Assembly: GCA_021732605.1 (NCBI GenBank)
Contig: JAKFUS010000051.1
Span: 1 to 63,756, forward strand
Direction of reading: 5' to 3'
DNA from: Betaproteobacteria bacterium
GTDB taxonomy: Bacteria > Pseudomonadota > Gammaproteobacteria > Burkholderiales > SG8-41
DNA: 63,756 nt
A program made the translations under genes and the position numbers. Positions 50,704-60,059 of the stretch are shown one piece after another (the stretch's first letter is position 1; every line of letters begins with the position of its first letter). A model generated the notes under the pieces. The model searched no databases. It was not told where the DNA came from and was given only the letters and a program-made list of their open reading frames with translations.

Positions 50704-50740
50704 CAAAAAAAACGCACCCGTATCAAACGGGTGCGCTTTT
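50704..50740. terminator. Bidirectional terminator between the FAH gene and the EF-hand genes
   Basis: The stem is GCACCCG (50714-50720) / CGGGTGC (50728-50734) with a TATCAAA loop. An A-run (50704-50711) on the left gives the U-tract for minus-strand genes, and CTTTT on the right serves the FAH gene. Confidence 0.75.
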
Positions 50741-50768
50741 ACAATCATTTAAATCAATCCGACTTCTC

Positions 50769-50843
50769 TTAGGCTGCGCCTGAGAATGTCGATGCCATCA
50801 TTTTCATTCTGGGTCGGCCCAGAAAGTTTCGGCCATACTGCGA
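50769..50843 (-). pseudogene. Remnant of an EF-hand protein gene (internal deletion)
   Basis: On the minus strand this reads SQYGRNFLGRPRMKMMASTF then SGAA and stop. It aligns with EF-hand gene 1 on both sides of the deletion: SMSEMFWTESRMKMM on one side and KMMASTFPSAAP on the other. The whole EF-hand block between the two KMM motifs is missing, which fits recombination between the two KMM-coding repeats. Confidence 0.7.
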
Positions 50844-50846
50844 CTT

Positions 50847-51227
50847 CTATTTGCTGCTTTTAGCGGTAACGCCTTCTGGTGCGGCGCTGGGGAATGTCGA
50901 GGCCATCATTTTTCTGTCCATGAACTGCGCCCTGGTCAACATGCCTTTTTTCGGGCCATCCATCCGGTCGTACTGGGCGCCCATGTGATCCATGTACTCC
51001 TGGCGGCTGACCATACCGTCCTTGTTGGTGTCCATCATCTTCATTCTGGATTCGGTCCAGAACATTTCACTCATACTGCCACGATTACTCCCGCCGTCTT
51101 CGCTTGCAGCGCTGGGGGTCTTGACTGAGGGCATTGGCTGCGAAGATTGGGAAGCTGCCGGGGTCGACGCCAGCAACGCCAGAGTCATGACGCCGAGCGT
51201 GGTTACGACTTTAAATTGCTTGAACAT
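50847..51227 (-). CDS. Secreted EF-hand-like protein 1
   Basis: 126 residues. The signal peptide is MFKQFKVVTTLGVMTLALLA to about residue 26 (AAS). One good EF-hand loop DTNKDGMVSRQE (near 66) is followed by a degenerate second (GPKKGMLTRAQF). Met-rich motifs FWTESRMKMM and FMDRKMM flank the loops. Calcium binding is probable for the first loop; a role is unknown. A paralogue lies at 51990-52322 and a remnant at 50769, so it belongs to a locally duplicated family. Confidence 0.75.
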   Translation of the reverse strand: MFKQFKVVTTLGVMTLALLASTPAASQSSQPMPSVKTPSAASEDGGSNRGSMSEMFWTESRMKMMDTNKDGMVSRQEYMDHMGAQYDRMDGPKKGMLTRAQFMDRKMMASTFPSAAPEGVTAKSSK

Positions 51228-51922
51228 GATTATTCACCTCTTGAATGGTTAAAAACGGCTTGGGTTAAATGTGGGCCTGCCTTGTGTTGACTTGATCTGT
51301 TACGCACAGATTTCTTGGGAGCATGCTCTTGCCGAACCGGCAGATTCACTTGCAGCCTGGTGAGCCCGCAGCCATGCTGCTACAGCTATGAATGGGTCTG
51401 CGAACCGCGGGTGTGCCAACCACGGTTCTGCGAACCATGCCTTAGCCGCCATCTACGCATCTTTTTCATTTGATGTATGGGTTTAGTAACTACAAATTAC
51501 TATGGCAATGTGGAGGATGGAGAACATCGCCCCCCCTTGTATGTGCGTTACCGCGCATGATCCTGTTGGTTTGTCCAGGTATTTCTGAGCCATTTATTTC
51601 CAGGCCATTGGTCACAGGGCGCGGTACCCTGACGAATGGAATGGCAAGGCGCGCTGAATTGATCAGCGTCAGGCCAGTCTTTGGCGCGGCCGGATGTGAG
51701 TGTTGACCGGCCCCAGGGCTGGCGGCAGGCTTCGGTGAAGCTGCTCGGTTTCGTGGACTCCGCAATCGTTGGCAGGAGCCATTCTGCTGATTTCAGATCG
51801 GATCCGAAAATCAGCGCACATCGTATAGATGAGCCGTTATGCAAAAAATCAAACTGGGAACACAAGGACAGCAGGTTTCAGTACCGCTTTGGGCTGCACG
51901 GGCATGTCAATTTTGCAGCACT
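51228..51922. other. Long gap with a decayed duplicate of the aldo/keto reductase 5' end
   Basis: The stretch contains no convincing gene. From 51839 ATGCAAAAAATCAAACTGGG onward to about 51915 the sequence aligns with the first ~75 bases of the aldo/keto reductase gene at 52638 (MQQGKLGAQG versus MQKIKLGTQG, then GLGCMGMS versus GLHGHVN after a frameshift). The rest is mixed-composition DNA with short repeats of the TCTGCGAACC type (51398-51440). Confidence 0.65.
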
Positions 51923-51964
51923 CGTAAAAAAGAAACGGCGCACCCACATCCAGTGGGTGCGCCG
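51923..51964 (-). terminator. Terminator of EF-hand gene 2
   Basis: A 12-bp stem, CGGCGCACCCAC (51936-51947) / GTGGGTGCGCCG (51953-51964), has a 5-base loop. On the minus strand it is followed by TTTCTTTTTTAC (51923-51935), a strong intrinsic terminator. The same stem core appears at 50714, again supporting duplication of the unit. Confidence 0.85.
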
Positions 51965-51989
51965 CTACAACCTGTTTTGATGCGTCTTA

Positions 51990-52322
51990 TTATTCCTTGG
52001 CAGCGCTGGGGAACGTGAACGTCAAGGCCATCATTTTTTTGTCCATGAATTCGGTCTTGGTCAGCATGCCGTCCTTCTTGGTATCCATCATATCGAACTG
52101 GACGCCCATGTAATCCATGAACTCCTGGCGGCTGACCATGCCGTCCTTGTTCTTGTCCATCATCTTCATCCTGGCTTCAGTCCAGAACATTGAGGCCATG
52201 GCGAGGCCGTCTTCCGAGCCCGCGCTGGGAAAGGAAGATTGGGCGGCTGATGCAGGTGCGGACGCCAGCAATGCCAAGGCCATCACGCTCATCGTGGTTA
52301 CAGCTTTGAATTGCTTGAACAT
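51990..52322 (-). CDS. Secreted EF-hand-like protein 2
   Basis: 110 residues from ATG 52322 (MFKQFKAVTTMSVMALALLA, signal peptide to about SAA). Two EF-hand loops are intact: DKNKDGMVSRQE (near 54) and DTKKDGMLTKTE (near 74), so this copy is a better calcium binder than paralogue 1. FWTEARMKMM and FMDKKMMALTF are the flanking Met-rich motifs. GAGGTG before the start supports it. The divergent aldo/keto reductase lies 315 bases away. Confidence 0.8.
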   Translation of the reverse strand: MFKQFKAVTTMSVMALALLASAPASAAQSSFPSAGSEDGLAMASMFWTEARMKMMDKNKDGMVSRQEFMDYMGVQFDMMDTKKDGMLTKTEFMDKKMMALTFTFPSAAKE

Positions 52323-52331
52323 GCTCTTCAC

Positions 52332-52637
52332 CTCATTTATGTTTGACTAAGGACATGGATTAAACAGCGGCGACATGGATTAAAAACATCGGCCATATTT
52401 TTACGCACAGATATCCTCAAGACTGTACGCGCACCGGGTCAGCAGACTACCATGAAGTTCAAGTTCCCCGCAAGTTCCCCGCAGCCACTATTCAGTCGAA
52501 GAAGCCGGGGATTCTTTACAGTTATATTATTATCCAGCGTTTTAAAGAATCCCGCCGGCTACCAGGAAGCAATCTGTACGGGTAGCCTAGGCCTGTAGCT
52601 CACAGATTCGAACTAGTCCACTTCATTCAGCGAATAT
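52332..52637. other. Divergent region between EF-hand gene 2 and the aldo/keto reductase, with a long stem-loop
   Basis: The 315-base divergent region holds an inverted repeat: AGCCGGGGATTCTTTA (52502-52517) and TAAAGAATCCCGCCGGCT (52542-52559), matching apart from a 2-base bulge, with an AT-rich 24-base loop (TTATATTATTATCC). It could be a regulator site or a stem-loop. No ORF is seen. Confidence 0.6.
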
Positions 52638-53636
<999 letters not shown>

Positions 53637-53649
53637 ATTTTTTGCGCAG

Positions 53650-54330
53650 TCAAAACGCCGCTGCGCCGGCATGCAGCATGGCGTTGCGTGCCGTCAACCA
53701 TTCCTTAGCGTATTCGCAGCCGCTGTATTCCTTGTAGTACGGTCCACCCAGCGTGTAATGCGCCAGCGCAGCGTCCGCGCGTGCTGAGTCGTACCCGACC
53801 AGATGGTTCCAGCGCGACGGCAGAGCGCCAATCAGATTATCGTCGCCCAGCCATTTGAACTGGTGCAGTTCGAGCCCCGACGCCGTGTTCACATAGTCCG
53901 GCGTCAGCGTGCGGCAACGCGCGTTGTTGAACAGCATCACGCTGGACCAGTTTTTCTTTTCGTATTTCGACTGCGGTTCATTGAGGAACTTGCGGTCCTC
54001 CTTGGGCACATGGTCATGCTTGACCACCATGACCGCGTAACGCTCGTCACGCAGCGCCCAGAGCTTTGCGACGTCATCGAGCATCAGCATGTCGCAGTCC
54101 ATGAACAGCGACCAGCCGCTGTAATCCGACAAGTGTGGCGTCAGGAAGCGCGAGAACGAAAAATCGGTGGACTGCAAAGGGTGGCGCTCCCGAGAGAAAA
54201 TGTTTTTTAACTGTGACAGCATGATTGGGGTCACCGAAACCGCGGCTGAAGCGCGGCGATGAATGCTGTACGCCAGCACATTGAAGGCAGCCGCTTCCCG
54301 GGCATCAAAACCGATGTAGATATTGATCAT
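53650..54330 (-). CDS. Glycosyltransferase-like protein (GT-A fold)
   Basis: 226 residues. The start MINIYIGFDAREAAAFNVLA, the central SLFMDCDMLMLDDVAKLWAL with a DxD metal motif (DCDM), and LGDDNLIGALPSRWN are glycosyltransferase-like. The fold is like GT8/GT32-type enzymes, but no acceptor can be assigned. It may act with the porin-module TPR-glycosyltransferases downstream. Its start codon overlaps AT-rich element C. Confidence 0.75.
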   Translation of the reverse strand: MINIYIGFDAREAAAFNVLAYSIHRRASAAVSVTPIMLSQLKNIFSRERHPLQSTDFSFSRFLTPHLSDYSGWSLFMDCDMLMLDDVAKLWALRDERYAVMVVKHDHVPKEDRKFLNEPQSKYEKKNWSSVMLFNNARCRTLTPDYVNTASGLELHQFKWLGDDNLIGALPSRWNHLVGYDSARADAALAHYTLGGPYYKEYSGCEYAKEWLTARNAMLHAGAAAF

Positions 54331-54352
54331 AAGTATTTGATTTTATTGAATT
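54328..54352. repeat. AT-rich dispersed element, copy C
   Basis: CATAAGTATTTGATTTTATT then GAATT begins at the glycosyltransferase start codon (minus strand, 54330-54328) and runs upstream into its 5' region. Overlap with the start means the element could affect its translation or transcription. Confidence 0.6.
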
Positions 54353-54671
54353 CAGTACTAATGTTTAGCAAGCTTAACATGACGTTATCAAGCCAAGGCT
54401 TGCGCCGCACGCTAAATCCTTTACTTCCAGGCTCATTGGTTAGTATTTTATGTGTGACGACAGTCAATAAATCAGTGATTCTTTCCTGCAACACTTAGGA
54501 CCTTAGTCTGTGATTTTTTTGGTGTTTTTCTTGTTGCAAGTATGTCGAAAACAGACAATCTGTCCAGCCTCGCTAGTCGGAGGAGGCGCAGGTCGCAAAT
54601 GCTCCGCGTGTCAATTTCAAGGTGCGCGAGCCCAGCGGCAAGCAACATAAACTTTTCAGGAGATTTTACGA

Positions 54672-55832
54672 ATGAACAAGAAACTGATGGCAGTCGCCGT
54701 TGCCGGTGCACTGGCCGCGCCCGCAGTGGCGATGGCACAAAGCAGCACCGTGAGCGTATTCGGTAATTTGTATGTGGAATATGCTTTTATCAATTCGGGT
54801 CGCGCCATTAACGGCGTCGACACGGCCAATGTCGATCTGCTGCAAACCGGTGGTTCGGAAATCGGCTTCAGGGGCGAAGAGAAACTGGGCGGCGGCATAT
54901 CGGCCTGGTTCCAGTGCGCCTCGACTGCCGACGTTCGCGGCCAGAACGCAGACGGCTTTTGCGGCCGTAACAGCGCGGTTGGCCTGAAGGGTGGTTTCGG
55001 TAACCTGTTCGTCGGCGTCTGGGATACCCCGTTCAAGCGCTCGATCGGCAATGTCGGCGGCCGTGACACGGGCGTGTTCGGTACCGCGTTCCTGATCTCC
55101 GGCAATTCGACGACAACGGCCGACGGTACAAATGCCGGCGTGTTCAAGCGTCGCCAGACCAACTCCATCAACTACGACAGCCCGCACTTCGGCGGCTTCC
55201 AGTTCATGGCGATGACCTCGTCCACCAACAGCTCGACCGCAACGACGACGACTTCCGCCGGCGCCAAGCCGCGGATTATTTCGCTGGCTGGTTCGTACAA
55301 GGCAGGTCCTTTTGACCTGGCCGTGGGCTACGAGAAGCACACCAATGCCTACCCGAACGTCGCACAACCGGGGCTCGCCACCTTCGCGGGTGACGAAGAG
55401 GGTTACCACGTGTCAGCGTCGTACACGCTGCCGAGGGGCCTGAAGCTGGGTGCCACCTTCACCGAGCAGGAAGCCGACACCACCGCTGCCGCCACCGCCA
55501 AAGTCAAGGTTTATCACGTGGGCGCGGAGTGGAAATTCTCCGGACCGCACGGCGTAGCCCTCGGCTACACCAATGCGGATGACGTGAGAGGCCCGGCACT
55601 TGCAGCGATGGGTGCGCGTCCGGTTGCAACGGGATTGGACAACACCGGTGCGAGACTGTGGCAGATCCGCTACCTGCACGATCTGTCCAAGCGTACGCAA
55701 GCGCAGATCGGCTATGTCAGCCTGAAGAACGACAGCGCGGCGTCCTATGACCTCGGTGGCCTGGCTTATGCCGCAGCCGCCTCGGGTGCCAAGCAACGCG
55801 CAGTTGCAGTCAGCATTACTCACAGGTTCTAA
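54672..55832 (+). CDS. Outer-membrane porin 1
   Basis: 386 residues. The signal peptide is MNKKLMAVAVAGALAAPAVA with MAQ at the cleavage site. The mature protein has the Gram-negative porin pattern: SSTVSVFGNLYVEYAF at the first strand, LLQTGGSEIGFRGEEKLGGG, the constriction-loop Cys pair in WFQCAS / DGFCGR, and C-terminal AVSITHRF with terminal Phe. SD CAGGAG precedes ATG 54672. Porins 1 and 3 are nearly identical apart from a variable loop region. It opens the first copy of the duplicated porin module. Confidence 0.93.
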   Translation: MNKKLMAVAVAGALAAPAVAMAQSSTVSVFGNLYVEYAFINSGRAINGVDTANVDLLQTGGSEIGFRGEEKLGGGISAWFQCASTADVRGQNADGFCGRNSAVGLKGGFGNLFVGVWDTPFKRSIGNVGGRDTGVFGTAFLISGNSTTTADGTNAGVFKRRQTNSINYDSPHFGGFQFMAMTSSTNSSTATTTTSAGAKPRIISLAGSYKAGPFDLAVGYEKHTNAYPNVAQPGLATFAGDEEGYHVSASYTLPRGLKLGATFTEQEADTTAAATAKVKVYHVGAEWKFSGPHGVALGYTNADDVRGPALAAMGARPVATGLDNTGARLWQIRYLHDLSKRTQAQIGYVSLKNDSAASYDLGGLAYAAAASGAKQRAVAVSITHRF

Positions 55833-55866
55833 AAGCAGCATCTCCGCAGCCACACGCGGAACTCAA

Positions 55867-55893
55867 AACGGGCGCCTTCGGCGCCCGTTTTTT
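55867..55893 (+). terminator. Terminator of porin 1
   Basis: CGGGCGCC (55869-55876), loop TTC, GGCGCCCG (55880-55887) and a run of T's. The same stem recurs after porins 2 and 3, so the terminators were duplicated with the module. Confidence 0.9.
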
Positions 55894-55934
55894 TATTACT
55901 GATCTGTCATGCCATGGCTGACAGGTTTCCCGGC

Positions 55935-56280
55935 TTACCACAGTGGCACGCCGTTCTGTATGCGCTCGGCCATTTCCTGCTGGAACTCCGGCGGTCCATA
56001 AGCATGAGCCGCCTGATGGTTGCTGAATTTGCCGTTCTCCACTTGCTGCTCGGAGTACAACAATGTGCGTCCGTGTGTTGCCGCAGTCTGCCCTGCGCCA
56101 GCCGCAGATGAAGTGGACGCAGGGGTCAAGCGGACGGTTGGCGTAATTGTTGCAACCTGATCCGGTGCTGTGGTGGCAGGGCTTTCCCGGATAAACCCGC
56201 TGGCCTTCGACGACGATCTGCAGCCAGCCGTCACAGCATGCGGTGCAGGGCTGGCATTCTCGCGGTTGGGTCTTGATCAC
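55935..56280 (-). pseudogene. Deleted copy of the cysteine-rich protein gene
   Basis: It aligns base for base with the intact gene at 59464-59955 but lacks 146 bases (corresponding to 59615-59760). The loss shifts the frame after CGWRRAD, replacing the domain end. The start GTG (56280) and stop (55935) positions are conserved. It is a recent deletion, since flanks are almost unchanged. Confidence 0.85.
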
Positions 56281-56359
56281 GGCGCATGGTGTCTGAAAAC
56301 ATTGTTGCAAGCGTAACTCAAAATGCCGGCGTATTCACGAAACCCGTAGCTGTTTCAGA

Positions 56360-57985
56360 TCAACGGCCAGCGGCCATCCAACGCCACTCCGCCGGGCTTG
56401 GTACCGGCACGCGGGCCGATCGGCCGACAGCAGCGCACAAATGCATGTTGGTGTTGCTGACGCCGATATAATCGTCGATCATCGACGGCAGCGCCAGCAT
56501 CTGCTCAAGGTCGTCATTAACGTAGGCGCGCGTGGATTGTGGCAACGACTTCGGGCAAGGTTGAGATGCGCAGCGATGGCGGCGGCGAGTAGACGCTGAT
56601 ATGTATCGCAAAATCCCGGCAGGGGATTGCAGCAGAGCGATGATCTGCAGGGCTGCTTGCCTGAGCATCAAGTGCATGGGGAAGATCACCGCAAAGCAGC
56701 TACACATCGGGTGATGTATCGGGAAAACCATCACTGGAGATGACCGCGTCCGCGCAGCTGGCGCGCATCATCAGGGTTGCGATCTTCGCGCTGGCGCGAA
56801 CCGTCACTTTTGCGCCTGACTTGCGCAACCGTGGCGCGTAGCGCAGGAAAAATAGTTCATCCCCCAATCCCTGCTCGCGCAGGACCAGGATGTGTTTGCC
56901 TGAAATCGCGGGCGACAATTGCTGCGACAAGGTATCAGGTCCCAGCTTCTCCGTGAAACGCAGGTACGCCGGCCGGCGCCGGTAGGCAGACCAGCCATCG
57001 GTCAGCATGCCGTGAGACAGCAATACGGAACGGAGGATTTGCTGCTGGGCATCCGCGTCGGGCTCCCGTTTTTGTACCGCAGTCAGCGTACGCAGTGCAT
57101 GGCGTACCTGCCCTGCTTCGGCCAATGCGCCGCCGTATGCGTGTTGCGACAAGGAATTGGCGGGCGCGAGGCGGGCTGCACGGGCAAATGACGGCAAGGC
57201 ATCGATGACATTTCCCTGATGACTCAGCGCAGCAGCGAGAAAGCGGTGGGCCTCCGGGCTGGCAGGCGCTCGAGACAGCAAGTCACGGCAGGACTCGGTG
57301 GCCTGTTCGAAGCGACCGGCATCGATCAACGCGGAAACCAGGTTGAGACGCACTGCGACATCATCGGGATTCGTGTTGATACAGGCGCGATATTCGGCGA
57401 TGGCCTCGTCAAAACGCGGTTGCGAGTGCAGGACACTTGCCGGATTGTTGTGTGCGTCAGTGTTGCCGGGTTCACGACGCAATGCTTCGCGAAAACAGTT
57501 TTCAGACTCGCGCCAGCGGTTTCCCTTGCGATAGAGGTTGCCGAGGTTGTACCAGGGCGAGGATGCGTCGGGAAAGCGTTCAGCCAATCGCTGAAGCATG
57601 GGTTCGGCTTCGGCGGTTTTTCCCTGCTGTGCCAGCGCGATGGCCGCTCCTTGCGTGTAACGCAAGGAGCGCGGCTCAAGCCGGCTGGCCTTGCGAAACG
57701 TCTGCTGGGCCTCGGCGTGTCGCCCCAGTTCGGCATAGGCCTGAGCCAGATTTCCGAGGATCGCGGGATCGGATTTGGCGAACTGCGCCGCGTGCTCGAA
57801 TTCCCGAAGCGCTGCGCTTACCGATGTCGCAGGGCAACGCCCGGCAGATTGCGTAATCCCGGATGGTTGGGTGAGTGTACGAGGGCCGTGCGAAACGTGG
57901 CGATGGCCGATGCTGGATTGCCGGATCGCATCATGGAATGAATTCGATCGTAACGTCCCGCCAGACTGATGCTGCAAAGCGCGCT
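56360..57985 (-). pseudogene. Degenerate TPR-glycosyltransferase gene
   Basis: It is homologous to the intact gene at 60060-62186. The TPR part remains readable (AILGNLAQAYAELGRHAEAQ, then WYNLGNLYRKGNRWRESENC). The N-terminus is in another frame (AIATFRTALVHSPNHPG), and the C-terminal glycosyltransferase domain survives only as a separate-frame end (DDYIGVSNTNMHLCAAVGRS, then AEWRWM), with material missing between 56700 and 56560. At least two frameshifts and one deletion disable it. Confidence 0.85.
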
Positions 57986-58173
57986 TGTTGTAATTTAGCA
58001 ACATTAACTCAAAAGTATGTAATGCCCCAGCAAATTTTGTTGTTTTACCTGATTCACATCATCGATAATGAAGCCGTACTCACGAAGAGGAAGCGTGAAA
58101 TACACGCGCGCATGCACCACATGCGCACACATTCGTATTACATGTGTTATTTGCCTTTAAAAGGAGTACTACT

Positions 58174-59364
58174 ATGACTATGCAGAAGCAAGCAATTGCT
58201 ATTGCTGTTGCGGGGGCTTTGGCTGCACCCGCACTGACGATGGCGCAGAGCACCAGTACCGTTCAGGTATATGGTAGCCTTTATTTGGAATACAGCTTCC
58301 TAAACCAGGAACGCGCCAACAACGGCGTTGATGCGGCTAATGCGGATATTCTGCAAACCCCGGGTTCATCCATCGGCTTCAGAGGCGAAGAAAAACTCGG
58401 CGGCAACCTGGCCGCATGGTTCCAGTGCGAATCTACCGCGGATGTGCGCGGTGTCACCGGCGGCGGTTTCTGTTCGCGCAACAGCGCGGTGGGTCTGAAG
58501 GGCGGGTTCGGTAATCTGTTCGTCGGCGTCTGGGATACCCCGTTCAAGCGCACGATCGCCGCCGGCAATGTCGGCGGTCGCACCTCGGGTATTTTCGGTA
58601 CAGCGTTCCTGTTGGGCGTCAATTCGACGACCACTACCGACGGCGCCAGCCCCGGCGTGTTCATCCGTCGCCAGCGCGACCTGATCAGCTACGACAGCCC
58701 GCGTTTTGGCGGTTTCCAAGTGTTGGGCGCATTTTCGTCAACCAACAGCTCGACCGCGACCACCGCAAGTTCGGCCAGCGCCAAGCCGCGCATCTGGTCA
58801 CTGGCTGGTAGCTACAAGGCAGGTCCCTTGGATTTGGCCGCAGCCTATGAGCGGCACACCAAAGCCTATCCGAACGTTGTGCAGCCGGGCTTGGCGACCT
58901 TTGCCGGGGATGAAGAAGGCTATCATCTGTCGGCGGCGTACACGATCGGACGGGTGAAATTCGGCGGCATCTATACCCAACAGGAGGCCGATACGGCGGC
59001 GACGGCGACGGCAGAGGTCAAAGCCTGGCACTTGGGCGTGGAATGGAAGGTGGCCGGCCCGCACAATCTGCATTTCGGTTATACCGAAGTGGATGATGTG
59101 ACGGGTACAGCCGGTGGCCCGGCAATCGGCGGTGGCGGCACGACCAGCCGTCCGTCAGTGAGTGCGGCGAGCAATACCGGTGCCAAGCTGTACCAGATTC
59201 GCTACCTGTATGAATTCTCCAAGCGCACCACCGGCACCATTGGTTACGTCAACCTGAAGAACGACAGCGGCGCGGCCTATGACCTCGGCGGTCTGGGTTA
59301 TGCCAATGCGGCTTCCGGCGCCAGGCAAAGCGCGATTGCTCTCAGCGTTCAGCACCGTTTTTAA
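58174..59364 (+). CDS. Outer-membrane porin 2
   Basis: 396 residues. The signal peptide is MTMQKQAIAIAVAGALAAPA with TMAQ before the mature start. Mature features match porin 1 (TVQVYGSLYLEYSF, SIGFRGEEKLGGNL, WFQCES / GGFCSR) but with many substitutions, and it ends IALSVQHRF. SD AAAAGGAG lies before ATG 58174; a longer frame is rejected. It is the central, most diverged of the three porins and belongs to the complete module copy. Confidence 0.93.
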   Translation: MTMQKQAIAIAVAGALAAPALTMAQSTSTVQVYGSLYLEYSFLNQERANNGVDAANADILQTPGSSIGFRGEEKLGGNLAAWFQCESTADVRGVTGGGFCSRNSAVGLKGGFGNLFVGVWDTPFKRTIAAGNVGGRTSGIFGTAFLLGVNSTTTTDGASPGVFIRRQRDLISYDSPRFGGFQVLGAFSSTNSSTATTASSASAKPRIWSLAGSYKAGPLDLAAAYERHTKAYPNVVQPGLATFAGDEEGYHLSAAYTIGRVKFGGIYTQQEADTAATATAEVKAWHLGVEWKVAGPHNLHFGYTEVDDVTGTAGGPAIGGGGTTSRPSVSAASNTGAKLYQIRYLYEFSKRTTGTIGYVNLKNDSGAAYDLGGLGYANAASGARQSAIALSVQHRF

Positions 59365-59397
59365 ATCCCACTCTGCGCATTTGCTCGGAGTTCGGAA

Positions 59398-59423
59398 CGG
59401 GCGCCTTCGGCGCCCGTTTTTTT
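59398..59423 (+). terminator. Terminator of porin 2
   Basis: CGGGCGCC / GGCGCCCG with a TTC loop and a following run of seven T's, identical to the porin 1 terminator stem. Confidence 0.9.
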
Positions 59424-59463
59424 ATGGGTGATCTGTCATGCCTTAGCTGACAGGTTTACCGGC

Positions 59464-59955
59464 TTACCAAAGTGGCACGCCGTTCTGTATGCGCTCGGCC
59501 ATTTCCTGCTGGAACTCCGGCGGCCCATAAGCATGAGCCGCCTGATGGTTGCTGAATTTGCCGTTCTCCACTTGCTGCTCGGAGTACAACAATGTGCGTC
59601 CGTGTGTCGCCGCAAATTGCTGCAGCCAGCGCAATGCGCGCGGGGGAATGCGGCGACCGACGGGCACGGCCACGTCCACCGGCATGCCGCGCCATTGCGA
59701 CTGGTCGAATAACACGACCACTTTTGCGTTGTTCGGCTTCATCCATTCCGGCAGCGGGCTGTCTGCCCTGCGCCAGCCGCAGATGAAGTGGACACAGGGG
59801 TCAAGCGGACGGTTGGCGTAATTGTTGCAACCTGATCCGGTGCTGTGGTGGCAGGGCTTTCCCGGATAAACCCGCTGGCCTTCGACGACGATCTGCAGCC
59901 AGCCGTCACAGCATGCGGTGCAGGGCTGGCATTCTCGAGGTTGGGTCTTGATCAC
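59464..59955 (-). CDS. Cysteine-rich protein with YkgJ-like metal-binding motif
   Basis: 163 residues starting at GTG 59955. The N-terminus has a dense Cys pattern: CQPCTACCDGWLQI (near 9), CHHSTGSGCNNYANRPLDPC (near 35) and FICGWR, like the zinc/iron-chelating YkgJ family. The C-terminal half (VVVLFDQSQWRGMPVDVAVP to the end) is a separate alpha/beta part without a known motif. No signal peptide is visible. It is always paired with the porin and TPR-glycosyltransferase genes in this array, so a joint role is likely but unknown. Confidence 0.75.
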   Translation of the reverse strand: MIKTQPRECQPCTACCDGWLQIVVEGQRVYPGKPCHHSTGSGCNNYANRPLDPCVHFICGWRRADSPLPEWMKPNNAKVVVLFDQSQWRGMPVDVAVPVGRRIPPRALRWLQQFAATHGRTLLYSEQQVENGKFSNHQAAHAYGPPEFQQEMAERIQNGVPLW

Positions 59956-60059
59956 GTGCTGGTTCCGTAGTCATTGCCGCAGGGGGTATGCCTCGGAGGG
60001 TAACCCAAAAGCTGCTGCCTGACATCACGGGTGCCGGGGTGCATAAATCGGTCAGGTCA

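Noticed and set aside
51490-51865. Minus-strand ORFs in the gap between the EF-hand genes
   Set aside because: No ribosome-binding site, no family features, and codon use unlike neighbours; the region contains a decayed reductase fragment instead.
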